Source: SVQP01 sp045587385
GTDB taxonomy: Bacteria; Bacillota; Clostridia; Oscillospirales; CAG-272
Direction: 5' to 3'
Assembly: GCA_045587385.1 (NCBI GenBank)
Contig: JAZNCE010000048.1
Location: 1 to 64,000 of the forward strand
Length of the DNA stretch: 64,000 nucleotides
A program made the translations under genes and the position numbers. The notes beneath the pieces are model-generated. The model did not search any database and was not told where the DNA came from. It worked only from the letters and a program-made list of their open reading frames with translations. Positions 1-10,071 of the stretch are shown one piece after another. The stretch's first letter is position 1, and every line of letters begins with the position of its first letter.

Positions 1-1
1 G

Positions 2-154
2 TCCAAAAAGGTGTTCAGAAAACTGGAAGCGCAGAACCCCATTTACGTGCGCAACAGCGTGCAGGGGCTTTGCAACACGCTTGACGAGCTGTTCGGCTAC
101 GACCGCATGAAATTGTGCAAGGAGTATTTGCGCAGATTTGAACGCGCTGCGTAA
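2..154 (+). CDS. C-terminal end of an unidentified protein (partial)
   Basis: The window opens inside a gene read in the frame beginning at base 2, with a TAA stop at 152-154. About 50 residues are visible; they are charged and probably helical, with the tail ending LRRFERAA. The piece is too short to assign a family. It lies 60 bp upstream of, and in the same direction as, the transglutaminase surface protein, so the two may share a transcript, but no promoter could be excluded between them. Confidence 0.55.
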   Translation, partial: SKKVFRKLEAQNPIYVRNSVQGLCNTLDELFGYDRMKLCKEYLRRFERAA

Positions 155-214
155 GGTTGCCGTTGGCAAATAATGTTGCGCTGACGCGCAAATATGAAGG
201 AAAGGATGTCCGAG

Positions 215-3200
215 ATGAACAGAAAATCTTCGACCGTGCTGTTTGGCAGCATTGTGATCGGTATTTTGATCATGCTGGCTATTTATATGGGTCTGATCGT
301 CACGGGCGTGATCGATACAAGACCCTCCTCCTTGGTCGTGCAGATCGAAAGCGCGCAAAAGGAATTTGATGGAGTGCCCTTGACTTGTGAGAAATACACC
401 ATCAAGAAGGGTGCGCTCAGAAAAGGACACAAATTAGAGGTCACGTACGGTGCGCAGCAGACCGAGGTTGGCTGGGCAGAGAATATTGCCACGGTCAAGG
501 TCAAGGATGCGCTCGGTGCTGACGTCACGAGCCATTATGAAATTGATACCCGCCCGGGTAAGCTGACCGTGACGCACCGCAAGCTGATCGTCAAATCGGG
601 CGACACGCAAAAGGCTTACGACGGGCTGCCGCTGACCTATGAGATGTGGGATCCCGTACTGGGCACGCTGCCCGAGGGCTTTAGTGCAACTGCCACCTTT
701 AGCGGATCACAGACCGTGCCCGGCTCGTCGGACAACAGCTTTGTGCTGACCGTGCTCGATCCGCAGGGGCGCGTTGCCAACGGCAGCTTTGAGATCACGT
801 ACAGATTCGGAGATCTGACGGTGACCAAGCGTCCCATTACCGTGACCTCGTACGGTGCTTCCAAGATCTATGACGGCACCCCCCTGCGCTATGAAAATTA
901 TACGGTGGACGGACAGGTGCCGGCAGAGCATTATCTGGACGTTTCCTTTACGCACAGCATTATCGAAGTGGGCAGCATTACGAACAATATGTCTATTCGC
1001 GTGCAGCAGGTGTACGGTGACGGCAGCATTGGCGGCGACGTGACCGAGTATTATGAGATCAGCACGCGCGTAGGCACGCTCAAGGTTGAGCCGCGCCCCA
1101 TTGAGGTGTCGGCAAGTCCCTGCATCAAGCATTTTTCGGGCAATGAGCTGCCTGCGGGTGAATACTATATCACCAAGGGCTCGCTGGTCGAGGGACACGA
1201 GCTGTACGCCGAGGTGGAGGCGATCAAAAACGCCGAGGACACCGTGGAGTTTATGCTGCGCAGCGTCACGATCCGTGACGTCGAAGGTGGTCAGTACGTG
1301 CCCGATTTCTTGGTGGGGCAGTTTGATATGACCAAGAATTACGAGATCACGCTGGTGCACGGCATTGACCGCGACCAGATGGAAAAGCTGATCTTCGTAT
1401 CGGGCTCCAAGGCAGCTCCCTATACGGGCGAGGCGCTGACGTGCGAGCAGTACGTGCTTGCCGAGGGCGTGCTTGACCCCATGTATCAGGTCGTACCGCA
1501 CTTTACCGGCTCGCAGACCGCGATCGGTTTCTCGGATAACACCTTTACCGTTTCCATCATCGACCCTGCAACGGGCGAGGATATTGCATACCGCTATGAT
1601 ATTGCCTACGAATACGGCACGCTGGAGGTGTACTTTCAAGGCCCAGCAACGGGCGGTGAGATCTCGGATGACGGCAGCCTTGACAACGACGCGCAGAACG
1701 CGGACGCTGTAGCCGCACGCGTGTGGGCGGAAGACGGCGGCAGAGTCTATCTGCGCTGGAAGAGCTATGGCGAGTATTCCTTCCGCGAGAGCGCAGGCAA
1801 CTGGGGCTGGGGCGATGCTATGGCGTACCCCGTAGCGGATGAGAATATGCTCTTTACCGTGGGTCAGATGCTGGCGGCGAACGGCATCCTGCCCACGCAG
1901 TATCAGATCGAGATACTGGGCAATCAGTTTTTGCTGCCGGGCTACGTAGCAAAGGGCCCCGAGGGTGCCAATAACGACGTCGTGCTCTCCCCCTATACCG
2001 ATTCGTATACGCTTTCGGGCTACAACTGGAGCTACAACTTTGCCGACGCGCTGCGCTACGCGGCACAGGGCGTAGAGGACGAGCGAAATAAGCTGTACAC
2101 CGCGTTTGTGTACGAGCAGTATTTGTCCGTTCCCGAGAGCACAAAGCAAGCACTTTTGGCGTTTGCCGCGCAAAAGGGTTTGCACGCAGACAGACTTTCC
2201 ATCATTGAAGACGTGGCAAACGCCGTACGTACGGCGGCTACCTATGATCTCGAATACCCCACCTGCCCCGCAGGCGAGGACGAGGTGATCTTTTTCCTGA
2301 CCGAGTCAAAAAGCGGTGTCTGCCGTCACTTTGCAAGCGCGGCAACCCTGCTTTACCGCTCTTTGGGTATTCCCGCGCGTTACGTGGTGGGATATAGCTC
2401 CTACGCGGCAGGCGGTGTCTGGACCGACGTCAAGGGTGCGGATGCACACGCATGGGTCGAGGTATTCATCACAGGCTTTGGCTGGGTGCGCGTAGATCCC
2501 ACCCCCGCAATTTCAAGCACCCCCGACGACGCGCTGGTGCTGACACCCATTAAGATCATGGGCTACTACACGGGTCTGCCTTACGTGGCAACGCCCGAAA
2601 ACGTCATCATTTCGCAGGGCTCGCTCAAAGAGGGACACACCCTGCAGAACGTACAGGTCAGCGGTCAGCAGACCGATGCCGGTGTGGGCGTTTCGGTCAT
2701 TACGGGCGTTACGATCGTGGACGAGAACGGCAAGGACGTGACGAGTGAATACAATATCGTGCTCCGTGACGGCGTCATTGAGGTCAGAAAGCCCACGTTG
2801 GTCATCAGCGCGGCAAGTGCCAAGAAGGTATACGACGGCACGCCGCTGCAGAATGCAACCTATACCCATTCCTTCAGAAATACCAAGCTGCCGTATAGCG
2901 TCACCGCATCTGTGAGCGGTCAGCAGACCGGGATCGGGCAGAGCATCAACGAGATCGGCGAGGTCGTGATCACCGACCTGCTTGGCAGAGACGTGACGTA
3001 CAACTTTGACGTGCAGAGAAATCACGGCACGCTCAAGGTGTACTTGTACGATCTGACCGTCAGCTCGCAGGGAGGTAGCAAGACGTATGACGGCACGCCG
3101 CTGTCTGCTCCCGAGCTGAGCTTTGACGAGGAGGCACTTGCATCGCGCGGACACGTGCTGGAATACACCATGCCCTCGATCACGAGCGTGGGATCGATCT

Positions 3201-3562
3201 ACAATACTCCCACCTGCCGTGTATTGGACGGTGCGGGCAACGACGTTACGGCAGAGTACGATATCCGCATCAACGCAGGGCTGCTGCGCGTGAATGCCAT
3301 CAAGCTGACGCTTGTGACCGACAGCGCAGAGAAGGTCTACGACGGCAAGGTGCTGCGTGCCGAGGGCTTTACCCTGACCGAGGGTGAGCTTGCCGCAGGG
3401 CAGCGCATCGTGTCCTATCAGATCAAGGGCAGCCAGACCAACGTAGGCGTCAGCGAAGCCACGGTTTCGGATATCGTCATCGTGGACGAGGACGGACGCA
3501 ACGTCACGGCAAACTATCAGATCACCATCATTCCCGGTACGCTGCGCGTGCTGGCACCTTAA
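215..3562 (+). CDS. Membrane-anchored surface protein: YDG/MBG-like repeats around a transglutaminase domain
   Basis: This is a protein of about 1115 aa. Residues ~8-30 form one hydrophobic N-terminal anchor; everything after it is predicted to be outside the cell. Five repeats of ~75-85 aa precede, and four follow, a transglutaminase-like domain. The repeats contain K-x-YDG-x-PL, then GSQT, DVTxxY and GTLxV signatures, as in the YDG/MBG adhesin repeat families. The enzyme domain (about residues 500-780) has the full triad: Cys703 in GVCRHFA, His745 in DAHAWVEV and Asp761 in VDPTP. It could crosslink or cleave surface proteins or wall peptides; the substrate is unknown. ATG 215 was preferred to the upstream in-frame ATG 194 because an AAGGAAAGGA ribosome site lies 8 nt before it. 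The next gene, 30 bp on, is a repeat-only relative, so an operon is likely. There is no LPXTG motif or SLH domain. Confidence 0.85.
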   Translation: MNRKSSTVLFGSIVIGILIMLAIYMGLIVTGVIDTRPSSLVVQIESAQKEFDGVPLTCEKYTIKKGALRKGHKLEVTYGAQQTEVGWAENIATVKVKDALGADVTSHYEIDTRPGKLTVTHRKLIVKSGDTQKAYDGLPLTYEMWDPVLGTLPEGFSATATFSGSQTVPGSSDNSFVLTVLDPQGRVANGSFEITYRFGDLTVTKRPITVTSYGASKIYDGTPLRYENYTVDGQVPAEHYLDVSFTHSIIEVGSITNNMSIRVQQVYGDGSIGGDVTEYYEISTRVGTLKVEPRPIEVSASPCIKHFSGNELPAGEYYITKGSLVEGHELYAEVEAIKNAEDTVEFMLRSVTIRDVEGGQYVPDFLVGQFDMTKNYEITLVHGIDRDQMEKLIFVSGSKAAPYTGEALTCEQYVLAEGVLDPMYQVVPHFTGSQTAIGFSDNTFTVSIIDPATGEDIAYRYDIAYEYGTLEVYFQGPATGGEISDDGSLDNDAQNADAVAARVWAEDGGRVYLRWKSYGEYSFRESAGNWGWGDAMAYPVADENMLFTVGQMLAANGILPTQYQIEILGNQFLLPGYVAKGPEGANNDVVLSPYTDSYTLSGYNWSYNFADALRYAAQGVEDERNKLYTAFVYEQYLSVPESTKQALLAFAAQKGLHADRLSIIEDVANAVRTAATYDLEYPTCPAGEDEVIFFLTESKSGVCRHFASAATLLYRSLGIPARYVVGYSSYAAGGVWTDVKGADAHAWVEVFITGFGWVRVDPTPAISSTPDDALVLTPIKIMGYYTGLPYVATPENVIISQGSLKEGHTLQNVQVSGQQTDAGVGVSVITGVTIVDENGKDVTSEYNIVLRDGVIEVRKPTLVISAASAKKVYDGTPLQNATYTHSFRNTKLPYSVTASVSGQQTGIGQSINEIGEVVITDLLGRDVTYNFDVQRNHGTLKVYLYDLTVSSQGGSKTYDGTPLSAPELSFDEEALASRGHVLEYTMPSITSVGSIYNTPTCRVLDGAGNDVTAEYDIRINAGLLRVNAIKLTLVTDSAEKVYDGKVLRAEGFTLTEGELAAGQRIVSYQIKGSQTNVGVSEATVSDIVIVDEDGRNVTANYQITIIPGTLRVLAP

Positions 3563-3592
3563 AAATTTCAGAAATTCATCCGGAGACTTACT

Positions 3593-6500
3593 ATGATGTA
3601 CGAAGCATATGAGAAAAAGGTCAGAGGGTATCTCCCCCTGGCGCGCATATTCAAGATATGCGTCAAGTGTGCGGTGCTGCTGCTGATTCTGGGCGCGGTG
3701 CTGCTGCTTGGCTATCTCTCGCTGCGCGGTATTTACTTCGGAGACTATACGCTGCAAAGCGAAACGGTTGCGTTTGGCGATAAGCCCGAGTACGATTGCT
3801 TTGTGCTGTTTGGCACGTACAAGTGTGAATATGCGCGCGTGGGCAGCGAAAATTGGATGGCGGATCAGCCCACCGCTCCGGGCGTGTACCAAGTGCGCGC
3901 CGTGATCACCAAGGGCTTTTTGGGCAAAAAGATCTACAGCGAGTCGGGCACCGTCACGCTGTACCGCCGCGAGGTCACGCTGCGCCCCGAGGGCAAGAGT
4001 GTGAAGTTTGAGTACGGACAAACGCCCGAATTCGGCAAGCATTGGCAGACGGACGGTGCGCTCGCCAAGGGGCATCGCGTGGATACTGCGTCCCTTTCCT
4101 ACTTTACCTATGACGGTCGCGGCGGCGCGATCTGCCATATCGATCCCGCATCGGTGGTCATTCGCGATAAAAAGGGCAATGACGTGACCGCGGGTTACAA
4201 TCTGAGCTTTACGCAGGGCACCATCAAGGTCAAGTCCAAGCAGATCACGGTCGTGGTCGCGGATGAGATCAAGAACGGCAGACCCGTCAACATTACCAAG
4301 GTCTATGACGGCAAGAGCGCAAGCACCTCGCATTTTGAGATCACCAAGGGTTCTTTGTACCGCGGGGATGAGATCGTGATCACACCGCACAGCATTTCTG
4401 CCGACGTGGGCAGACACGATAATAGCGTAACCGTCACCGTTTACAACGATGCAGGGCAGGACCGTACGGCGTACTATGATATCAACGTAGACGTTTGCAA
4501 GGTGGTCATTGAAAAAAGACCGCTGAGTGTCACCACCCCCGACGTGACGCTGGAATACAACGGCTCGCGCCAGTATCCCGATCGGTATGAGATTACGGGC
4601 GGCAGCCTGGTGCAGGGGCAGTACGCGGAGCTTGTGCACAACGACAAGACCGGTATTACCGACGTGACGAGCCGTCCTGCGGAAAACCGCGTGCAGCTCA
4701 AGATCGTGGAGAGCGGCAGAGACGTGACCCGCAATTATGATATTACCTATGCATACGGCTCGTTGACCGTAAAGCCGCGCAAGCTCCATTTGCGCAGCGA
4801 GGACAGCACGGGTCTTATCTATAACGGAAAAGAGCAGAGCTGGGCAAATTATCGCATAGACAGCGGCTCGCTTGGCGCAGGACACAGCGTCAAGGTCAAA
4901 AAGGCTGCGACGCAAAAAATCCCCGGCAGCACACAAAACGAGCTGGATTTTGCCATTGTGTCAAACAGCGGCAAGGACGTGACCAAGAATTACGATCTGA
5001 CTGTCGCATACGGCACGCTGACCGTGGAAAAGGGCGCGCACCTACACCTCAAGCTGCTGGATCTGGCGAAAACGTATGATGCCGCAGCCCTTGATCCTTC
5101 CGATTACGACGTCAAGCAGCTGATCAGCGTAGCGGACGGCTCGCTGTTCAAGGATGATACCATTGAGATCGTCAGCACGCGTGGCACGCAGACCGAAGCG
5201 GGCGTGAGCACGTATACCGTGACCTACCGCATCATGCACAAGGAAGGAATTGGCAAGGCGGTGGACGCGACCGATTGGTATGCAAGTGCTTTGCAAAACG
5301 AGGGCAGGCTGACCGTCAACAAGCGCACCTTGGAGATCAAGTTTGATCCCATTACCGTGCAGTACACGGGGGCGGCGGTGACGGCACAGTATCCCAAGGA
5401 TCTTTCCGAGCGGGAGCTGCGCGGCTTTGAGGGCAAGGGGCACAGGGTAGTGCTGGATGCAAACGCCTTTGCACAGAGCGTGACGTACACCAAAAACGGC
5501 GTACCCACCTCCGCTCCCGTGTCGATCGGCTCGTACGGCTATACCGTTCCCACGGATCTGATCAAGGTCGTGCTGGACGACGGTAGCGGTGCGGACAGAA
5601 CGCACAACTATGAATTCAATTTTACGGGCAACACCATTAAAATAAACGGCATCAGCCTGACGCTGCGCGCACCGAGCGGCAGCAAGGCGTACGACGGACA
5701 GCCGCTTTCGGCAGAGGGATTTTCGCTTTCGTCGGTGGAAGAGACGTGGGGAGCTGACGGCTACCGCGCCACCTACACCCTGTCTGGCAGCCAGACGGGC
5801 GCAGGCACGGGCAGCCTGAACGTGCAAAACGTGCAGGTCTGGGATAAGAGCGGCAATAACGTGACACAGAACTTTGAGATCAAGACGGTATCGGGCAAAT
5901 TGACCGTAACGCCGATCTCGATCTCGGTCAAGACCTCAAGCGGCAACAAGGTCTATGACGGGCAGCCCATGGACAACGCCACGCAAGTGACGCTGACGGG
6001 AGGCGAGCTGGTCGAAGGGCACGTGCTTGGCGGCGCAGTCAAGCCGGATTATATCACCGACGTGGGCACGCACGACAACGACCGCATCACGCCCAAGGTC
6101 TATTCTGCCACGGGGCAGGACGTTTCGGGGAACTATCTGATTACGGTCAATCCGGGCAGATATACAGTAAAGCCCGCAACACTGCATATCGGCACACCTC
6201 TGGTGCAGGGCGAGTATTCGGGACAACCGTACGACGGTAAGTGCGACGGTACTTCGTCTGCCAAGGGGCTTGCCAAGGGGCAAAGAGTGGAGCTGAACGT
6301 GGTGTCCGATGGCATTGAGCTTGGCAGACACCCCATGCAGGTCAAGGGATATCGCGTGCTGGACGCACGCGGACGCGACGTGACGGGTAATTATACGGTC
6401 ACGGTGGAGAACGGCGAGATCGAGATCGTGCCGCGCAAGATCACGGTGGTCACGGGCAGCAGTACCGTAGAGTACGATCAGGTGCCCGCGCTCAGCCACA

Positions 6501-8950
6501 GGATCGACGTAGGCGGCTCGGGGCTGGTCGAGGGACACGAGATCCGCGCAACCTTTACCTATCCGGACGGTATTTGGGAGATCGGCACCTCGGTGCAGAA
6601 TTCGCTGGAATCCATCCGCATCGTGGATAAGGGCGGCAAGGACGTGACCGCATACTATAAGATCACTCCCAATTACGGTATGCTGCGCGTTGCTCCCATT
6701 GATATTACTATCACAACGGGCAGCCAGACCAAGCCCGTATACGACGGACAGCCCATCATGGCAAATTACTGCAAGGTGACCGACGGCAAGCTGCTTGCGG
6801 GGCATAAGCTGCACGTGACGTACAAGTATGCGGACGGCATTGCCGACGTGGGCAAATGGAAGAACGATCTGATCGATATCCGTATCGTGGATGAGGGCGG
6901 CAAGAACGTGACGTACATGTACGCATGCACCGTCGATGCGGGCGTGCTGGAGATCACGGCGCCTTACGTGTTGCCCATGCAGACCTTTGATGCAGAGAAG
7001 GTATATGACGGCATGCCGCTGTCGGACGATCAATATGCGCTTCTGGGCGAGCTGTTGCCCGGCCACGAGGTCGCGGGCGTCAATCCCGTGAGCATTGATC
7101 TTGTGGGCGAGATGGAAAACAGACTTTCGCTGATCATTATGGACGAAAACGGACGCGACGTCAGCAAGAATTACGAATTTTACTATGATGCCCAAACGCT
7201 TGGCATACTGCGCATTACGCACAGACCTATCACCGTCATTGTGTCGGGGCGCGTTACCTTGACGTATAACGGCACCACCAAGCTGACCGTTTCGCAGGAT
7301 CAGCTGGGCGGCGAAGGACTTGTCAAGGGGCAGAAGATCATGCTGCCCATGCTCGTGGAGTCGCCCGAGATCGGTCAAAAGCGGGATTGCGAGCTGGGAG
7401 ATCTGCGCATTTACGACGCACGCGGACGCGACGTCACGCATTGCTATTACGTTTCGATCGAAAAAGAATGGCGCAGCGTGGAGGTTGAGCCTGCGGAGCT
7501 GCAGCTGTATTTGCCCGATCGGTATACCAAGGAATATGACGGCAGGGGCGTTGACGTGCTGCAGGCGGGCTACCGTCCCATGGGACTTGCTCCGGGACAC
7601 CGCGTGGAGTACGTGGCAAACCAAACGCCTGCCGAGCCCGGCAGCTATACGCTTGCGTTTTCGGGGTGGGCGGTGTACGATCAGCTTGGAGAGGACGTGA
7701 CTGCCAACTATATCGTGACGGCAAATACCTGCGCGGTCACGCTGAGCCCGCTGTACGTCAAGCTGACCAGCGAGAGCGCGTCGCGCCACTTTAACGGCCA
7801 GGAGCTGACCATGCACGAGCTCAAGAAATATAAGCTGCCCGAGGGGTATACGCTTGACGTTGTCTTTACGGGCACGCAGACCGCGGTGGGCAAGAGCGAG
7901 AACACCTTTGATGTGACGGTATACGATGAAAACGGCAACGATATCACCGCGTACTGCACGATTGCCCGAACCTTTGGCACGCTGGAGGTCTGGGATCAGA
8001 TCTCTCTGACGCTGCAGTCGGACAGCGATATGATGATATACGACGGCACGCCGCTCAGCTGTCATGAGCTTGGCATGTACAAGCTGCCCGAGGGCTACAG
8101 CCTGGAGGTATTCTTTACGGGCGAGCAGGTAGAGCCCGGCATCAGCGACAACACCTTCTACGTCGAGATCTACGACGAGAGCGGCGAGATCGTGACGGAC
8201 AGCTTTGATATTGATTACCGTTACGGTAAGCTGCACGTGATCAAAGCAGAGGATTGGGTGGTTACGCTGGTATCCAAATCCGCCTCCAAGAACTTTGACG
8301 GCACGCCGCTGACCATGCACGAGCTGGAGCCTTACGAGCTGCCGCGCGGCTTCTATCTGGACGTGACCTTTACCGGTGAGCAGACCGAGATCGGCGTTGG
8401 CAATAACACCTTTACGGCACGCGTCTATAATGACGCAGGGCAGGAATTGCGCGTGGAATACGAGTACGGTACGCTGGAGGTGCGATTGGACGTGACGGTC
8501 AACGCCTACGAAATGACCTACACCTATGACGGCACCGAGAAGAACTGTGAGGACGTGTGGGTGCAGGGCTTGCCCGAGGGATATCGCGTAGAGGTGGAAT
8601 TCGGCGCGGGCTTGACGGTCACCGGCACCAAGGACGTGGAGTTTGCAAGCGTGCGCGTGTATGATGCCGCGGGCAATGACGTCACCGCACAATGTAATCT
8701 GAAGCTGAATACCGCCAAGCTGACCGTGCAGCCCAGAACTCTGACCGTGTACGTGTATGGACAGAGCGCGGACAGTATCGTGCCCGTGCAGGGAACTTTG
8801 GTCAAGGGGCACACCATGTTTGCCGAGTACGGCGAGGGTGGCGAGTGCTTTATTGAGATCACAGATGCGCGCGGAGAGCTGGTGTACAGCAACCGCGGCG
8901 ATTCGCCCGTCAGATATACGCTTTACGAAGTCATCATCCAGTACGGATAA
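3593..8950 (+). CDS. Giant membrane-anchored YDG/MBG-repeat surface protein
   Basis: This is a 1785-aa protein. A basic N-terminus is followed by one hydrophobic segment (about residues 25-48) and a long extracellular region. A first ~80-residue domain differs from the rest. After it come about 18-19 tandem repeats of ~75-95 aa, each opening with a variant of K-x-YDG-x-PL (YDG, YNG, YTG, FNG, FDG) and closing with DVTxNY and GxLxV. These resemble YDG/MBG repeats of bacterial adhesins. No catalytic domain and no C-terminal sorting signal are visible, so it probably acts as a long stalk or fibre. A CGGAG ribosome site lies ~10 nt before the two tandem ATG codons. It follows the transglutaminase-bearing relative by 30 bp, which suggests that the two are made together and may be linked by that enzyme (inference). 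Confidence 0.85.
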   Translation: MMYEAYEKKVRGYLPLARIFKICVKCAVLLLILGAVLLLGYLSLRGIYFGDYTLQSETVAFGDKPEYDCFVLFGTYKCEYARVGSENWMADQPTAPGVYQVRAVITKGFLGKKIYSESGTVTLYRREVTLRPEGKSVKFEYGQTPEFGKHWQTDGALAKGHRVDTASLSYFTYDGRGGAICHIDPASVVIRDKKGNDVTAGYNLSFTQGTIKVKSKQITVVVADEIKNGRPVNITKVYDGKSASTSHFEITKGSLYRGDEIVITPHSISADVGRHDNSVTVTVYNDAGQDRTAYYDINVDVCKVVIEKRPLSVTTPDVTLEYNGSRQYPDRYEITGGSLVQGQYAELVHNDKTGITDVTSRPAENRVQLKIVESGRDVTRNYDITYAYGSLTVKPRKLHLRSEDSTGLIYNGKEQSWANYRIDSGSLGAGHSVKVKKAATQKIPGSTQNELDFAIVSNSGKDVTKNYDLTVAYGTLTVEKGAHLHLKLLDLAKTYDAAALDPSDYDVKQLISVADGSLFKDDTIEIVSTRGTQTEAGVSTYTVTYRIMHKEGIGKAVDATDWYASALQNEGRLTVNKRTLEIKFDPITVQYTGAAVTAQYPKDLSERELRGFEGKGHRVVLDANAFAQSVTYTKNGVPTSAPVSIGSYGYTVPTDLIKVVLDDGSGADRTHNYEFNFTGNTIKINGISLTLRAPSGSKAYDGQPLSAEGFSLSSVEETWGADGYRATYTLSGSQTGAGTGSLNVQNVQVWDKSGNNVTQNFEIKTVSGKLTVTPISISVKTSSGNKVYDGQPMDNATQVTLTGGELVEGHVLGGAVKPDYITDVGTHDNDRITPKVYSATGQDVSGNYLITVNPGRYTVKPATLHIGTPLVQGEYSGQPYDGKCDGTSSAKGLAKGQRVELNVVSDGIELGRHPMQVKGYRVLDARGRDVTGNYTVTVENGEIEIVPRKITVVTGSSTVEYDQVPALSHRIDVGGSGLVEGHEIRATFTYPDGIWEIGTSVQNSLESIRIVDKGGKDVTAYYKITPNYGMLRVAPIDITITTGSQTKPVYDGQPIMANYCKVTDGKLLAGHKLHVTYKYADGIADVGKWKNDLIDIRIVDEGGKNVTYMYACTVDAGVLEITAPYVLPMQTFDAEKVYDGMPLSDDQYALLGELLPGHEVAGVNPVSIDLVGEMENRLSLIIMDENGRDVSKNYEFYYDAQTLGILRITHRPITVIVSGRVTLTYNGTTKLTVSQDQLGGEGLVKGQKIMLPMLVESPEIGQKRDCELGDLRIYDARGRDVTHCYYVSIEKEWRSVEVEPAELQLYLPDRYTKEYDGRGVDVLQAGYRPMGLAPGHRVEYVANQTPAEPGSYTLAFSGWAVYDQLGEDVTANYIVTANTCAVTLSPLYVKLTSESASRHFNGQELTMHELKKYKLPEGYTLDVVFTGTQTAVGKSENTFDVTVYDENGNDITAYCTIARTFGTLEVWDQISLTLQSDSDMMIYDGTPLSCHELGMYKLPEGYSLEVFFTGEQVEPGISDNTFYVEIYDESGEIVTDSFDIDYRYGKLHVIKAEDWVVTLVSKSASKNFDGTPLTMHELEPYELPRGFYLDVTFTGEQTEIGVGNNTFTARVYNDAGQELRVEYEYGTLEVRLDVTVNAYEMTYTYDGTEKNCEDVWVQGLPEGYRVEVEFGAGLTVTGTKDVEFASVRVYDAAGNDVTAQCNLKLNTAKLTVQPRTLTVYVYGQSADSIVPVQGTLVKGHTMFAEYGEGGECFIEITDARGELVYSNRGDSPVRYTLYEVIIQYG

Positions 8951-8959
8951 AAAAGATAG

Positions 8960-8996
8960 GGACTGACTCAAGTTAGCTTGAGTCAGTCCTCTTTCG
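8960..8996. terminator. Bidirectional rho-independent terminator between convergent genes
   Basis: A perfect 13-bp stem (8960-8972 with 8977-8989) and a TTAG loop are followed by a T-rich tail on the plus strand. On the minus strand the stem is followed by CTATCTTTTTT. It separates the surface-protein operon from convergent manA. Its sequence resembles the stem at 13776-13805. Confidence 0.85.
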
Positions 8997-9039
8997 TTGG
9001 ATTGTGCCCGTACGGCTAAGACGCAGCCTTTTTACGCCT

Positions 9040-9969
9040 TTACTTGATCCACAACACTCTTGCGTCACCCTGAATGGTACTCTGCAGCCCCTCGGGGACG
9101 TAGACGCTTGCGCCTGCGGGGACTATGATATCCTCACAGCCGTCGCAAGTAAGGGTCGCGCTGCCTTCCAAGCACAGCACGCAGCGAATATCGGCGGGAA
9201 TGGATGCCGTGCCATGCAGGGTGCATTCCCACGCGGCAAACTTTTCACATTCTGCCAAGGTGCGCAGGCTGCCGCCCGTAATTGCCTTGACCTCGCCTAC
9301 CTGCCCGCAGGGCAGGGTATAGGGCTTTGTCACGCTGACGTCCAGTGCGCGCTGCACGTGCAATTCGCGCGGCTTGCCGTCCGCGCCCACGCGTCCCCAG
9401 TCGCTGACGCGGTAGGTAACGTCGGAGTTTTGCTGTACCTCTGCAATCAGAATGCCCGCACCAATGGCGTGCACCGTTCCTGCAGGGATAAAGAACACGT
9501 CGCCGGGCTTGACGGGGTAGGATCGGATTGCCTCTTCGGTCGTGTTATTTTGAATGTGCGCGGCAAAGTCCTCGGTGGTCATGCTGCGCGCAAAGCCGCA
9601 GATCAAAGCGGCATCGGGCGCGGCGTCCAAAACGTACCACATTTCGGTCTTGCCGGGGCTTTGGTGGTGCTCCCCTGCGTATGCATCATCGGGATGCACC
9701 TGCAGGGAAAGCTTGTCGCGCGCGTCGATCAGCTTGACAAGAATGTCGGGCGCGCTCTGCCCCCAAGCGGCAAGGGTTTCTTCCAAGGTCTTGCCTGCAA
9801 AAGCACCGTTACGCACCGTGCTGGGGCCGTTTTTGTGCGTGGAGAGCACCCACGCCTCTGCCGTAATATCGTAGTCGCTTTCAATATGGAAGCGGGTTTT
9901 CAGACTGTTGCCGCCCCACAGATAATCCTTGACGGCGGGCTTTAAGAGTAAGGGATAGGGATGGGACAT
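9040..9969 (-). CDS. manA: Mannose-6-phosphate isomerase, class I
   Basis: The product (309 aa) interconverts fructose-6-phosphate and mannose-6-phosphate in the cytoplasm, using zinc, and so links mannose use and glycan precursor supply to glycolysis. The length fits the short Bacillus-type class I enzymes. Visible zinc ligands are His92 in LQVHPDD, Glu109 in KTEMWYVLDA and His167 in PAGTVHAIG, followed by the conserved AEVQQNSDVTYR stretch. The longer open frame upstream was trimmed to ATG 9969 because a GGAGG site sits 7 nt before it and the protein then begins SHPYPLLLKPAVKDYLWGG, the family's usual start. It is transcribed away from the HD-domain gene from an overlapping promoter pair. 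Confidence 0.93.
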   Translation of the reverse strand: MSHPYPLLLKPAVKDYLWGGNSLKTRFHIESDYDITAEAWVLSTHKNGPSTVRNGAFAGKTLEETLAAWGQSAPDILVKLIDARDKLSLQVHPDDAYAGEHHQSPGKTEMWYVLDAAPDAALICGFARSMTTEDFAAHIQNNTTEEAIRSYPVKPGDVFFIPAGTVHAIGAGILIAEVQQNSDVTYRVSDWGRVGADGKPRELHVQRALDVSVTKPYTLPCGQVGEVKAITGGSLRTLAECEKFAAWECTLHGTASIPADIRCVLCLEGSATLTCDGCEDIIVPAGASVYVPEGLQSTIQGDARVLWIK

Positions 9970-9995
9970 ATTTATCCTCCGAAAAAATCTTTTTA

Positions 9996-10024
9996 TTGAC
10001 ATACTGCCGTATTTATTATATAAT
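9996..10024 (+). promoter_or_regulatory. Consensus sigma-A promoter for the HD-domain gene
   Basis: TTGACA (9996-10001), a 17-bp spacer and TATAAT (10019-10024) form a perfect consensus. It would start RNA near 10031, about 40 nt before the HD gene. Confidence 0.85.
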
Positions 10025-10044
10025 AAAACGTAGGTAAAAGTCAA
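10015..10044 (-). promoter_or_regulatory. Sigma-A promoter for manA
   Basis: On the minus strand TTGACT (10039-10044) is followed after 18 bp by TATAAT (10015-10020). The -10 element overlaps that of the opposing promoter at 9996-10024, so polymerase can probably occupy only one of them at a time. Confidence 0.65.
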
Positions 10045-10071
10045 GTTTTTTTCAAAAAAGGAGGACAAGCC

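Noticed and set aside
707..2185. Long antisense open frames over the surface-protein genes (492, 807, 1011 aa on the minus strand)
   Set aside because: They mirror the repeat-coding plus strand, have no ribosome sites, and their translations look like low-complexity shadow protein.
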